DNA from: Alteriqipengyuania lutimaris
GTDB taxonomy: Bacteria; Pseudomonadota; Alphaproteobacteria; Sphingomonadales; Sphingomonadaceae
Assembly: GCF_003363135.1 (NCBI RefSeq)
Contig: NZ_QRBB01000001.1
Span: forward strand, 1,586,501 to 1,650,500
Direction: 5' to 3'
Length of the DNA: 64,000 nucleotides
In this document: piece by piece, positions 1 through 8,383 of the stretch
Layout: each line of letters starts with the position of its first letter
Numbering within the stretch: the stretch's first letter is position 1
The notes under the pieces: generated by a model
Told to the model about the DNA's origin: nothing
Database searches by the model: none
The model's input: the letters and a program-made list of their open reading frames with translations, nothing else
Position numbers and translations under genes: made by a program

Positions 1-479
1 GCCTTCGGCTGGGGCCGCGCCGTCTCGACGGGGCGGGGGCGCGGCAGGCGGGGTGCCTTCGTGTTGATCGGAGTGACATTCTCGAATTCGTTATGGAGAG
101 CCGCGCTTTCCGGTTCGGACTCGTCCACTGCCGTCGCGCTCGACGGGTTGGAAATGCTCGTTGCATGGCGGCCGAGCGGCGCGAAATTGTCCTCTGCCTC
201 CTGGCTTTCCGCCCCCGGCGCGCCTGCATCCTCCGCTTGGGGAGTGATAGCGCCTGCACTCGAGGTCGAACCGCCCGCAGATTGCGCAGTGCCCTCGGGC
301 GCATCGCCAAGGTCGTTCCAGCCGAGGTCTTCGAGCGCGTCCGGGGGTTCCGGATCGTGCGCCTGCGCGCCGTGCATCGTCCCGTCGATCATCGGCGACT
401 GGCGACGCATGGCGGGTTTCGCGCCGCCCTTGCGGGCGAGCAGCGACGGCGACAGCGAGGCGTAATTCATGTCGCTCAT
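1..479 (-). CDS. conserved hypothetical protein linked to ParA (3' end outside window)
   Basis: This reading frame stays open on the minus strand from an ATG at 479 to the window edge, so the C-terminus is missing. It begins 11 bases after the stop of the ParA gene and is probably co-transcribed with it. A second in-frame ATG at 470 is an alternative start. The N-terminus reads MSDMNYASLSPSLLARKGG, followed by a basic patch and then a low-complexity, acidic, Ala/Pro/Glu-rich stretch that looks disordered. I recall this N-terminal motif next to ParA-like genes in other sphingomonads, but I know of no function. Codon use is GC-rich in third positions like its neighbours. The plus-strand frames over the same bases look like shadows. 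Confidence 0.6.
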   Translation of the reverse strand, partial: MSDMNYASLSPSLLARKGGAKPAMRRQSPMIDGTMHGAQAHDPEPPDALEDLGWNDLGDAPEGTAQSAGGSTSSAGAITPQAEDAGAPGAESQEAEDNFAPLGRHATSISNPSSATAVDESEPESAALHNEFENVTPINTKAPRLPRPRPVETARPQPK

Positions 480-490
480 TTCAGGGCTAT

Positions 491-1204
491 CTATTGCGCA
501 ATGCGACGGCCGAAGCCGCCCTGGCGGGGTGGATGCGGCATGTGGAGCGAAGTGCCCGGGGCGGAAAACACCGTTCGGCGGAAATTCTTTTCGAGACGGT
601 CGGCGACGTAATTCCACAACGCCGCGACTTCGGCAGAGGAGCGGCAATCGGGATCGATTTCCATCACCGTGCGCCCGTCGATCATCGAGGCGGCGAAATC
701 GGTGCGATGGTGGAGCGTGACGGGCGCGACCGTGCCGTGCTGGCTCAGCGCGACGGCGGCCTCCCCGGTGATCCGCGCCTTGGGCGTCGCGGCGTTGACC
801 ACGAAGACCAGCGGCTTGGCCGCGCGTTCGCACAGGTCGACGGTGGCGCCCACGGCGCGCAGGTCGTGCGGGCTGGGGCGGGTGGGTACGACGATCAGCT
901 CGGCGACAGAAATCACCGATTGGATCGCCATGGTGATCGCGGGCGGGGTGTCGATCACCGCCAGCTTGAAGCCCTGGCTGCGCAGGGTCTTGAGATCCAT
1001 GGCGAGGCGCGCCACCGTGGTCTGCGCGAAGGCGGGATAGTCTGCCTCGCGCTCGTTCCACCAGTCCGCCAGCGATCCTTGCGGATCGATGTCGATCAGG
1101 ACGACCGGGCCGGCGCCGGCGCGTTGCGCCTGCACGGAAAGGTGGCCAGACAGCGTGGTCTTTCCCGATCCGCCTTTTTGTGAAGCCAATGCCAATACCC
1201 GCAC
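491..1204 (-). CDS. ParA/MinD-type ATPase
   Basis: This is a 237-residue P-loop ATPase of the ParA family, which position DNA or protein cargo by nucleotide-dependent dimerisation. The deviant Walker A motif KGGSGKTT is at residues 10-17 and has both the signature lysine and the catalytic-site lysine. The switch segment DIDPQG is near residue 38 and a Walker B-like VIDTPP near residue 83. I chose the GTG at 1204 because GGGGGA lies about 8 bases upstream and the family normally starts two to ten residues before the P-loop. An upstream ATG at 1273 would add 23 residues without homology. There is no N-terminal DNA-binding domain and no adjacent parB, so it is an orphan ParA rather than the chromosomal partition protein. 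Its partner may be the gene just downstream. Confidence 0.85.
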   Translation of the reverse strand: MRVLALASQKGGSGKTTLSGHLSVQAQRAGAGPVVLIDIDPQGSLADWWNEREADYPAFAQTTVARLAMDLKTLRSQGFKLAVIDTPPAITMAIQSVISVAELIVVPTRPSPHDLRAVGATVDLCERAAKPLVFVVNAATPKARITGEAAVALSQHGTVAPVTLHHRTDFAASMIDGRTVMEIDPDCRSSAEVAALWNYVADRLEKNFRRTVFSAPGTSLHMPHPPRQGGFGRRIAQ

Positions 1205-1505
1205 GGGCCAAGTCCCCCAGAATGAATCCTCACCATGCGCAATCACGCCCTGATAGGGCTCGATGCAGTGCAATCTTTTACAGGATACCCTTTATTTAGG
1301 GTTAAACGTCACGCCGATGGTGAGGACAGCGGAAGAGCGCTGGGGATTGGCAAAAGGCGCGCTCGATCCCCGTTTTGCGTCGCGAAACGGGGCATTTGGC
1401 ACGCAGGCCGTGGCATGGCGGGACCTGCGATGGTAATTGGGCGTTAACCAGCTCGCGTTAGCGCGAGGCTGCATGATTGCGTTAGGCGTAGGAACGGGGA
1501 CCACC
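1205..1505. other. intergenic region between divergent genes
   Basis: About 300 bases separate the ParA-type gene (minus) from the Sel1/SPOR gene (plus), so this region should carry both promoters. I see a short hairpin near 1370-1395 (arms CCCCGTTT and AAACGGGG). I see no convincing coding frame: the frames that are open have weak starts and atypical composition. Confidence 0.5.
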
Positions 1506-2762
1506 ATGACCAAGCGATACGGGCGCGATTTCGGCCTCAGGGCGGCATTTGCGGGTGTGCTCCTCACGTTTCCCGCACTGGCGCTCGCCGATGTGAACGC
1601 CGGCGTCGCCGCATGGCAGCAGGGCGATTACGCGACCGCCGTGGCGGAATGGCGCGGGCCTGCGAATGCGGGCGATGCCGATGCGCAGTTCAACATGGGC
1701 CAGGCCTACCGGCTCGGCCGCGGGGTGGAGCAGAACACCCGCCAGGCAGAGGTCTTCTATGCCAAGGCCGCGGCTCAGGGACATGCGAAGGCAGCCGACA
1801 ATCTCGGCCTGCTGCTGTTCCAGAACGGGCGCCGCGAGGATGCGATGCCCTACGTCGTCGATGCCGCGCAGCGCGGCGATCCCCGCGCCCAGTACCTCCT
1901 CGGCATCGCACACTTCAACGGCGACCTTGTGGAACGCGACTGGGTGCGTGCCTATGCGCTGCTGACGCTCGCCAATTCGGCGGGGCTTCCGCAGGCGGCC
2001 AGTGCGGTGCAGCAGATGGACACGCATATCCCGCTCGACCAGCGCGAGGCCGCGCAAACGCTCGTCCCGCAACTGAAGCGCGCCGCCGATGCGCGCCGGG
2101 CAAGCCAGCTTGCGGCGGCCGATCTCGATTCCGTGCCCGATCCTGCGCCGGCCGGCCAGCCGCGTGCGATGAGCGATGCGGGGCGCATGCCTGCCCCTGC
2201 AGGCGCGATCGCGACGAGCCGCGCGCAGCGCATTCCGCGCGCCGTTCCCGAAACCCGCGTCGCGCCCTCGGTGGCCGCTGCGCAGTCCGCAATTGCCGAA
2301 GCCAGCCGCGTGACCGGGACCGAAAGCCCCGGAGATGCAGGCGTGACCTTTGCGCGTCGCTCGGCCCCGGACATGCAGCCCGGTCGGCTCGATCCAGGCC
2401 GCGTCGAAGCGCAGCCGACCACGCCGGTCGTTGCGCGCCCCGCGCCGCAGCCCCGGCCGCAACCGGAGCCCGCGCGGGCGGTCCCCGCACGCGAGGCGCG
2501 CGCCGCTTCGGAAGGAAGCGTCCAGCGCGCTATGGATGGTCCCTGGAAAGTCCAGCTCGGTGCCTTTGCGGTCGACGGCAATGCCGAACGGCTGTGGGCG
2601 CGCCTGTCCGGACGGGCCGAACTCGCCGGGGCGACCCGCGTGCTCGAGCCGGTGGGCCGGGTGACCAAGCTGCTCGCAGGCGGCTATGCCAGCCGCTCCG
2701 ATGCGCAAACCGCCTGCAATGCGCTCAAGCGCAGCGGGCAGGAGTGCCTCGTCACGCGCTGA
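1506..2762 (+). CDS. secreted Sel1-repeat and SPOR-domain protein
   Basis: This is a 418-residue envelope protein. A basic start and hydrophobic core ending near ALA-D form a signal peptide (about residues 1-28). Two to three Sel1-like repeats follow (for example AQFNMGQAYRLGRG and AQYLLGIAHFNG), spanning roughly residues 30-150. A long Ala/Pro/Arg-rich linker (about 190-340) comes next, and the C-terminal 75 residues (GPWKVQLGAF through GQECLVT) form an SPOR domain. SPOR domains bind denuded glycan strands at division septa, so a periplasmic role at the cell wall is likely. I chose the ATG at 1506, preceded by GGAACGGGGA, because it starts the signal peptide. The TTG at 1437 would add an unneeded extension. 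Specific function is unknown. Confidence 0.8.
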   Translation: MTKRYGRDFGLRAAFAGVLLTFPALALADVNAGVAAWQQGDYATAVAEWRGPANAGDADAQFNMGQAYRLGRGVEQNTRQAEVFYAKAAAQGHAKAADNLGLLLFQNGRREDAMPYVVDAAQRGDPRAQYLLGIAHFNGDLVERDWVRAYALLTLANSAGLPQAASAVQQMDTHIPLDQREAAQTLVPQLKRAADARRASQLAAADLDSVPDPAPAGQPRAMSDAGRMPAPAGAIATSRAQRIPRAVPETRVAPSVAAAQSAIAEASRVTGTESPGDAGVTFARRSAPDMQPGRLDPGRVEAQPTTPVVARPAPQPRPQPEPARAVPAREARAASEGSVQRAMDGPWKVQLGAFAVDGNAERLWARLSGRAELAGATRVLEPVGRVTKLLAGGYASRSDAQTACNALKRSGQECLVTR

Positions 2763-2866
2763 GTCACGCGCTGAGCACTTCGTCGGCGGCAACATGTTGC
2801 CCGTCAAAGACAATTCCCATGCGCGCGAGCGGGTGATAGGCATGCGTGCACAAGGGGGATTACCAG

Positions 2867-4219
2867 ATGACCGAACCGACCGCGGCGGGAACGCCGGATC
2901 AGGACGTGCGCGTAACCGATGCGGACGAGAGGGCTGCGCCGATCTCGGCCACAGGCGGCAATCGCTTGCTCAGCCTCGATTTCACGCGTGGGATCGCCGT
3001 GATGGGTATCCTGGCGGCCAATATCGTCGCCTTCGGCCAGCCGATGATCGCCTATATGTGGCCCGACGGCTTCCTGACGCCGCATGGCGCGGCATCCGAC
3101 CAGCTTTGGGTCGCCCAATTCGTGCTAATCGACGGCAAGATGCGCGGCCTGTTCACCCTGCTCTTCGGTGCGGGCATGATCCTGTTTCTCGACAAGGCGT
3201 GGGAGCGCGGACAGGGCAGGGGGCTGCAGTTCAGGCGTCTCCTATGGCTCCTCGCGTTCGGCCTGATCCATTTCTTCTTCATCTGGCGCGGTGACATTCT
3301 GACGCTCTACGCCATGTGCGGGATATTCTGCCTGCTGTTCGTGAAATGGCGGCCGAAGACGCAACTGGGCGTCGGCATCACCTTCTATCTCGTCGGCGCG
3401 GGGCTTTTCAGCGCGATCTCGGGCTTCTTCTACTGGGTGATGGAAGCCGGCGGGGCAAAGGCGATGGCGAGCCAGGGCGCGCAGACCGGCGGCCCGTCGA
3501 CCCCCGCCGAAGTTCGCGGGGAATTCGCCACGATGAAGACGCAGGGTCTGGATACCGCACAGGCCGAAACGCCGCTGATCCAGTCGGGCGACTACTTCGG
3601 CTGGGTCCACTACAACCTGACCGAGCACTGGGCCGAGCCATTGAGCGGGATTCTGATCTTCGGGTTCGAGACGATCCCGCTGATCCTGATCGGCATGGCG
3701 CTGTATCGTTTCGGACTGTTCGACGGTCGACTGAGCGCCAAGAAACAGGCGATCTGGGGTGCTATGGGCGTGGCTGTCGGCCTTGCCGGTTCGCTCGCGA
3801 TCGGCCTTTGGACGCTGGAGCGGGACCTCAGCTTCTACGCCACTTTCCTTAGCTTTGTGGGCACGAGCACCTTCGTGCGCCTGCCCTTCGTGATCGGCCT
3901 CGCCGCGCTTCTCGCGCTGATAGGCCCGAAGGCGACCGGCTGGCTCGGATCGAGAGTGAGCGCGGCGGGACGCATGGCGTTCTCCAACTATCTGGGCACC
4001 TCAATCCTGATGCTGCTGGTGTTCCATGGTTTCGCGCTCGGCCTGTATGGCGAACTGACCCGCCCGCAGCTCTACATCGTCGTGGGCGTGACGTGGATCA
4101 TCATGCTGGCGTGGTCGAAGGCCTGGCTCACGGTGTTCCGCTTCGGCCCGCTCGAATGGCTGTGGCGCTGCCTGACCTACGGCAAGCTGTTCGCGATCCG
4201 GAGAGAGCGCGGCGCCTAG
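2867..4219 (+). CDS. DUF418 family multi-pass membrane protein
   Basis: This is a 450-residue polytopic inner-membrane protein. After about 40 polar residues comes the family-typical first segment LDFTRGIAVMGILAANIVAF, followed by roughly ten hydrophobic segments. The last third carries the DUF418 region, with GRMAFSNYLG and a C-terminal FGPLEWLWR(C)LTYGK motif. Such proteins resemble acyltransferase-3-like membrane proteins, but no reaction is established. The ATG at 2867 has AGGGGG 9 bases upstream; a GTG at 2846 lies further up. The stop overlaps the GTG start of the following lipoprotein by one base, which suggests translational coupling and a shared job in the envelope. Confidence 0.85.
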   Translation: MTEPTAAGTPDQDVRVTDADERAAPISATGGNRLLSLDFTRGIAVMGILAANIVAFGQPMIAYMWPDGFLTPHGAASDQLWVAQFVLIDGKMRGLFTLLFGAGMILFLDKAWERGQGRGLQFRRLLWLLAFGLIHFFFIWRGDILTLYAMCGIFCLLFVKWRPKTQLGVGITFYLVGAGLFSAISGFFYWVMEAGGAKAMASQGAQTGGPSTPAEVRGEFATMKTQGLDTAQAETPLIQSGDYFGWVHYNLTEHWAEPLSGILIFGFETIPLILIGMALYRFGLFDGRLSAKKQAIWGAMGVAVGLAGSLAIGLWTLERDLSFYATFLSFVGTSTFVRLPFVIGLAALLALIGPKATGWLGSRVSAAGRMAFSNYLGTSILMLLVFHGFALGLYGELTRPQLYIVVGVTWIIMLAWSKAWLTVFRFGPLEWLWRCLTYGKLFAIRRERGA

Positions 4220-4599
4220 TGAGAAGGGCAGCGCTCGCGATCGGCCTCGCGGCCCTGCTTGCCGGGTGTTCGCAGCCTGTCGGCAGGCATGACATTCCGG
4301 GCGGGTACACTGGAACCCTTACGGACGGGCAGGCCTATCGGCTCGAGATGAGCGAGGATTTGGACTATCGCTTCTGCCGTCCGGACGACACGCAATGCGC
4401 CGATCCCGAGCATCTCGGCAGCTATCAGGTCGTGCGGCTGGGCGCCAAGTCGATCGTCAGGTTCCCGCTGCTTTGCATCACCCCCGATGGGGCCTGCGCG
4501 ACCTACGAGGCCAATGCGAGGCGGACCGGCGGCGGTTCGGTCGAGCTCGATTTGGTCGACGCGTCGGGCACAAGTCACGTCTTCGTGAAGGACCTCTAG
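4219..4599 (+). CDS. putative lipoprotein
   Basis: This is a 126-residue protein beginning at a GTG that shares its first base with the stop codon of the DUF418 gene. The N-terminus is a short lipoprotein signal with lipobox LLAGC (cysteine at about residue 17). The mature part is small and probably beta-rich, with pairs of cysteines (FCRPDDTQCADP and LCITPDGACATY) that could form disulfides in the periplasm. I do not recognise the family. The overlap implies that it is translated from the same mRNA as the membrane protein upstream and may act with it. Confidence 0.7.
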   Translation: MRRAALAIGLAALLAGCSQPVGRHDIPGGYTGTLTDGQAYRLEMSEDLDYRFCRPDDTQCADPEHLGSYQVVRLGAKSIVRFPLLCITPDGACATYEANARRTGGGSVELDLVDASGTSHVFVKDL

Positions 4600-4649
4600 G
4601 CAGCCTTGGGGAGCGGCGGGTGTGACGCTGGGTACTTTCCTCTTGTTTG

Positions 4650-4664
4650 TGAGAACAAGTCGCA
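4650..4664 (+). promoter_or_regulatory. candidate Fur-like iron box 1
   Basis: The 15-mer TGAGAACAAGTCGCA resembles the alphaproteobacterial Fur operator core as I remember it (TGAGAA, 3-4 bases, TTCGCA). It lies about 45 bases before bfd. A second, inverted copy lies 13 bases downstream, which makes chance less likely. Binding by Fur is inferred. Confidence 0.4.
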
Positions 4665-4677
4665 TTAACAATGGCCT

Positions 4678-4692
4678 TGCGAGTCGTTCTCA
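4678..4692 (-). promoter_or_regulatory. candidate Fur-like iron box 2
   Basis: Read on the minus strand this is TGAGAACGACTCGCA, matching box 1 (4650-4664) at 13 of 15 positions. It directly abuts the AGGAGG ribosome binding site of bfd, so a bound repressor could block both transcription and read-through. A third, partial copy (TGAGAACGATAC on the minus strand, 4898-4909) lies between bfd and bfr. Confidence 0.4.
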
Positions 4693-4709
4693 GGAGGTCT
4701 CCACCCGCA

Positions 4710-4898
4710 ATGTACGTCTGCATTTGCAATGCCATTCGCGAAACCGAGCTGCGGCGTGCCGCACGGCATTGTTCGGGCGATGCGGAAGCCTGCTACGCGA
4801 TGCTCGGCAAGCGTCCGCAATGCGGGTCGTGCCTGTGCGATGCCGACGATATCGTGTTCGAGGAACGCGAGCTGGGCTACACTTCCGCTGCGGCCTAG
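4710..4898 (+). CDS. bfd: bacterioferritin-associated ferredoxin
   Basis: This is a 62-residue BFD-like [2Fe-2S] protein. Bfd docks on bacterioferritin and reduces its ferric core so that stored iron can be released to the cytosol. The four cysteine ligands are visible in the family spacing: CIC near the start (MYVCICNAI) and CGSC with further cysteines (CGSCLC) near residue 45. I chose the ATG at 4710 because the family starts exactly at MYVCIC and AGGAGG lies 11 bases upstream. The upstream ATG at 4671 would add a non-homologous leader. The gene sits between Fur-like boxes and directly before bfr, its partner. The order bfd then bfr is common. Confidence 0.93.
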   Translation: MYVCICNAIRETELRRAARHCSGDAEACYAMLGKRPQCGSCLCDADDIVFEERELGYTSAAA

Positions 4899-4938
4899 TA
4901 TCGTTCTCAAGAGAAACGCGCCATTGAGAGGCGCTTGC

Positions 4939-4964
4939 AAAAGCCCGGAATTCCGGGCTTTTTT
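4939..4964 (+). terminator. Rho-independent terminator
   Basis: AAAAGCCCGG and CCGGGCTTTT pair perfectly around AATT, followed by a T-rich run. It follows bfd and precedes bfr, so it may attenuate read-through between the two iron genes. The A-tract upstream means it could also work on the minus strand. Confidence 0.8.
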
Positions 4965-5038
4965 CTTGTCCGGCTCTTGCGCAAGAAGCGTCTCGCCGTC
5001 ATGACCGTCGGCAACAGGCGGACACAGGAGCACGGGCC

Positions 5039-5542
5039 ATGAAGGGCGACGCCAAGGTCATCGAATATCTCAACCAGGCGCTCACGAACGAGCTGACCGC
5101 GATCAACCAGTACTGGCTGCACTACCGCGTGCTCGCCGACTGGGGCGTGACCAAGCTGGCCGAGTACGAGCGGCACGAATCGATCGACGAGATGAAGCAC
5201 GCCGACTGGCTGGCGGAGAGGATCCTGTTTCTGGGCGGGCTCCCCAACTTCCAGGCGATCCACAAGCTGAAGGTGGGCGAGACGGTCGAGGAAATCCTCA
5301 AGGCCGATCTCGCGATCGAGATGGAGGCGATCCCGCTGCTCAAGGATGCGGCGGAATACTGCCAGGAAGTGAAGGACTACACCTCGGGCCAACTGTTCGA
5401 GAATATTCTGCGCAGCGAGGAAGAGCACGTCGATTTCCTCGAAACCCAGTTCGACATGATCGAACGGATGGGCCTGCACAACTACGTCCAGCTGCAAAGC
5501 CATCCGGCGGGCGAGGGCGAGACCGACGCCAGCGCGCCCTAG
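5039..5542 (+). CDS. bfr: bacterioferritin
   Basis: This is a 167-residue haem-containing ferritin that oxidises Fe(II) and stores Fe(III) in a 24-subunit cage. All ferroxidase ligands sit at the classic positions: E18, E51, H54, E94, E127 and H130. The haem-ligating methionine M52 is present in the segment EMKHAD. Length is normal for the family (about 158) plus a short acidic C-terminal tail. The ATG at 5039 follows a GGAG-containing leader. Together with bfd it forms a storage-and-release pair. A partial Fur-like box and a terminator lie in the 140 bases between them, so bfr probably has its own iron-responsive promoter. Confidence 0.96.
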   Translation: MKGDAKVIEYLNQALTNELTAINQYWLHYRVLADWGVTKLAEYERHESIDEMKHADWLAERILFLGGLPNFQAIHKLKVGETVEEILKADLAIEMEAIPLLKDAAEYCQEVKDYTSGQLFENILRSEEEHVDFLETQFDMIERMGLHNYVQLQSHPAGEGETDASAP

Positions 5543-5579
5543 CGCGCTCCCGCCCATCGCCGGGGCCTATCGCGGGCGC

Positions 5580-6077
5580 CTATTGCCGACGCTTGTCCGA
5601 AACCCTGCTGGCCGGGCCTTTCGCGGCGATCGCCGTCTCGCGGAAAAAGAAGGCGAGGCCGGTAATCAGCAGCGCCATCGTCGCCACCCACAGGATCGCG
5701 ATCAGGGTGCCGATCTTGAAACTGATCGAGGCGGACACGAAGAGCGCCGCGATCAGCACGCTGATGAGGCCCGCAGCCGCAGTCGAGAACATGACCGCGC
5801 GCTGCGCGATGCCCCGGCGGCGTTCCAGCCACGCGAGTTCATCCCCGCATGGCTCCTCGGGCTTGTCTTCGAAGCGGGCTTCGAGCCGTTCGATGCGGTT
5901 AGCCACCCACGTCAGCCGCGACATCATCACATTCATGATCGATCCGATGCCGACCAGCAGGAAGGCCGGAGCCAGGCTGAATTGCAGCATGTGCAGAACG
6001 CGCGGGGTGCTCGAGGTCTTCTCGAGCAGGTCGAGCGCCGCCTGAGGAGCGCCTACGACGAGGACAAGGTCGATCAT
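5580..6077 (-). CDS. DUF2721 family membrane protein
   Basis: This is a 165-residue protein with three predicted membrane segments: near residues 30-50, 95-115 and 120-145. Between the first and second is a charged loop with NRIERLEARF and WLERRRGIAQRAV, the pattern of DUF2721 proteins. Its function is not known. The ATG at 6077 overlaps the TGA stop of der in an ATGA arrangement, so it is translationally coupled to der and probably lies in the same mRNA. A long frame continues upstream over der in another phase but is only a shadow. Confidence 0.8.
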   Translation of the reverse strand: MIDLVLVVGAPQAALDLLEKTSSTPRVLHMLQFSLAPAFLLVGIGSIMNVMMSRLTWVANRIERLEARFEDKPEEPCGDELAWLERRRGIAQRAVMFSTAAAGLISVLIAALFVSASISFKIGTLIAILWVATMALLITGLAFFFRETAIAAKGPASRVSDKRRQ

Positions 6078-7471
6078 TGCTCGCTCGCGTAAGGGTTCTT
6101 CGAGGTCTTGAGCACGACGCGCACCGGCACCGCGCCGAAGCCCAGTTCGCGGCGGATGCCGTTCACCAGATAACGCTCGTAAGAGGTCGGCAGCATGTCG
6201 AGCCGCGTCCCGAAGACAACGAAGCGCGGCGGGCGCGTGCCCGCCTGCGTGATGTAGCGCAGCTTGATCCGCTTGCCGCCAGGCGCGGGCGGCGGGTTCG
6301 CCTCCAGCGCATCGTCGAACCAGCGGTTGAGCGCCGAGGTGGAGACGCGCTTGCTCCACGCCTCGCGCAGTTCGAATGCGGCGCTCAGCAGCGGGTCGAT
6401 CCCCTTGCCGGTCTTCGCGCTCACGGCGAGGACGGGCAGGCCTTTTACCTGCGCCAGCCCTTCGTCGAGCGCGCCGCGAATGCCGTTGAACAGCTTGCTC
6501 GGCTCTTGCGCGACATCCCACTTGTTGATTGCGATCATCAGCGCGCGCCCTTCTTCGAGCGCGAGGCTGGCGATCTTGAGGTCCTGGTGTTCCAGCCCCT
6601 GCGTCGCATCGAGCAGGAGCACCACGACTTCGGCGAAATCGACCGCGCGGCGGGCGTCCGCGACGGAGAGCTTCTCCAGCTTTTCGACCACGTTGCGCTT
6701 CTTGCGCATGCCTGCGGTGTCGATCAGGCGGATCTCGCGGGTGTCGCCGCTCTGCGGGTCGGTCCACTCCCAGTCGATCGCGATCGAATCGCGGGTGATC
6801 CCGGCCTCGGGCCCGGTCAGCAGGCGGTCCTCGCCCAGCATCCGGTTGATGAGGGTCGATTTGCCCGCATTGGGGCGGCCCACGATGGCGAGCTTCAGGG
6901 GCCCGCGAAGTAGCCCGTCGTCGTCCTCGTCCTCTTCGATCTCTTCGGCATCGGCGGCATCGGCCGCGTCGCTCTTCTCGCCGATGATCGGCCAGAGCGC
7001 CTCGAACAGGTCGGCGGTGCCTTCGCCATGTTCGGCCGAAATGCCGAGCGGGTCGCCCAGGCCCAGGGCATAGGATTCGAAGATCCCCGCATCGCCGCTG
7101 CGCCCTTCGGCCTTGTTGGCGACGAGGATGACCGGCACGTCCGCAGCGCGCAGCCAGTTGGCGATTTCCGTGTCGAGCGGGGTCAGGCCAGCGCGCGCAT
7201 CGATCACGAATAGTACCGCGTCGGCATCCTCGATGCTGACCTCGGTCTGGATCCGCATGCGGCCGGGCAGGGTGCTCGGGTCCTCGTCTTCCCAGCCGGC
7301 GGTATCGACGACGGTGAAGCGCATCCCGGCCAGCGTGACATCGCCGAAGCGCCGGTCGCGGGTGACGCCGGGCTGGTCGTCGACCAGCGCCAGGCGCTTG
7401 CCCACGAGCCGGTTGAACAGCGTGGACTTGCCCACATTGGGGCGACCGATGATGATGACGCGGGGAAGCAT
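6074..7471 (-). CDS. der: ribosome-associated GTPase Der (EngA)
   Basis: This is a 465-residue double-GTPase needed for late assembly of the 50S ribosomal subunit. The first G1 motif GRPNVGKST is at residues 9-17 and the second, GRPNAGKST, at 198-206. DTAG (G3) follows each. The G4 motifs are NKAE in domain 1 and NKWD in domain 2, and a KH-like domain forms the C-terminus. An acidic linker (about 168-186) joins the domains. I chose the ATG at 7471 because the family starts two to five residues before PRVIIIGRPN. The ATG at 7555 would add 28 unrelated residues. The gene is followed by an overlapping DUF2721 gene. Confidence 0.95.
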   Translation of the reverse strand: MLPRVIIIGRPNVGKSTLFNRLVGKRLALVDDQPGVTRDRRFGDVTLAGMRFTVVDTAGWEDEDPSTLPGRMRIQTEVSIEDADAVLFVIDARAGLTPLDTEIANWLRAADVPVILVANKAEGRSGDAGIFESYALGLGDPLGISAEHGEGTADLFEALWPIIGEKSDAADAADAEEIEEDEDDDGLLRGPLKLAIVGRPNAGKSTLINRMLGEDRLLTGPEAGITRDSIAIDWEWTDPQSGDTREIRLIDTAGMRKKRNVVEKLEKLSVADARRAVDFAEVVVLLLDATQGLEHQDLKIASLALEEGRALMIAINKWDVAQEPSKLFNGIRGALDEGLAQVKGLPVLAVSAKTGKGIDPLLSAAFELREAWSKRVSTSALNRWFDDALEANPPPAPGGKRIKLRYITQAGTRPPRFVVFGTRLDMLPTSYERYLVNGIRRELGFGAVPVRVVLKTSKNPYASEQ

Positions 7472-7600
7472 GATGTGTCGCCAAGTGGCGTTTCGCACCG
7501 CGATTGGCAAGCGCGGCGCATATGTAACAAAGTATGGTTGATTTGCGTTAACCAAACTTGAGAGGCCGATTTAAAGAGGCGACCGGCAAAAACTTGCCGC

Positions 7601-8377
7601 ATGATCCCTCGCCCCCGAACCTTTCTCGCCCCCCTGCTAGCAGCGACAGCAAGTATCGGAATATGCGGCGCTTCCTATGCGCAGGTTCATGCATTGCCGA
7701 TGGCCAATGCCGCCATGAGCGGCCAGGAATTGCCGCCTTACCTGCAATGCGTGCCCTATGCCCGCGAGGTGTCGGGAATCGATATCTATGGCGATGCGCA
7801 TACGTGGTGGGAACAGGCGGCCGGCCGGTTCGAGCGGGGCGCCACCCCGCGCGAGGGCGCGGTCATGGCTTTTGTCCCGACCGGCAACATGCCGCTGGGC
7901 CACGTGGCGGCGGTTGCCCGGGTGATCGATTCGCGCACCGTTCTGCTCGACCATGCGAACTGGTCGCCGATCGACGGGCGGCGCGGCCAGATCGAACGCA
8001 ATGTGAAGGCGGTCGACGTCTCGCCGAACAACGACTGGAGCGAGGTGCGTGTATGGTACCATCCCCTTCAGGCGCTGGGGACCACGGCTTGGCCGGTCCA
8101 CGGCTTCATCTATTCCGACGGAACCCCGCGGGCGCAGCCACGCCAGCAGTTCGCCCGCGCGACCCCGCAACCGACCCGCGCCGAACCGTCGAAGACGTTC
8201 CTGGCAGCCTTCGCGTCCACCCCGGAACGTTCGACCGCGCCCCAACGCGTGGCACCGCAGCGCAGGGCCACGGCGCCGCGCATAGCATACGAAACCGCGC
8301 GGCCTCTGCAGCCGCGACCTGCTTCGGATAGCGGTGATCGGGAAGTCGTCCGGCGCGCGGTCGCGCTGTACGACTGA
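7601..8377 (+). CDS. secreted CHAP-domain peptidoglycan hydrolase
   Basis: This is a 258-residue exported protein with a signal peptide ending near SYA-Q (about residue 27) and a CHAP domain at about residues 45-165. The catalytic cysteine is probably C50 (LQCVPYAR) and the histidine H101 (LGHVAAV). CHAP enzymes are Cys/His amidases or endopeptidases that cut peptide crosslinks in the cell wall. The C-terminal 90 residues are Arg/Pro/Ala-rich and look disordered. The gene diverges from der, so the 129-base gap (7472-7600) carries both promoters. The closest described family is the sphingomonad CHAP proteins of unknown target. Confidence 0.8.
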   Translation: MIPRPRTFLAPLLAATASIGICGASYAQVHALPMANAAMSGQELPPYLQCVPYAREVSGIDIYGDAHTWWEQAAGRFERGATPREGAVMAFVPTGNMPLGHVAAVARVIDSRTVLLDHANWSPIDGRRGQIERNVKAVDVSPNNDWSEVRVWYHPLQALGTTAWPVHGFIYSDGTPRAQPRQQFARATPQPTRAEPSKTFLAAFASTPERSTAPQRVAPQRRATAPRIAYETARPLQPRPASDSGDREVVRRAVALYD

Positions 8378-8383
8378 TCGGCG

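Noticed and set aside
2686..3294. Plus-strand frame between the SPOR and DUF418 genes
   Set aside because: It lies in another phase over the start of the DUF418 gene and has no motif; the DUF418 frame has a clear membrane pattern.
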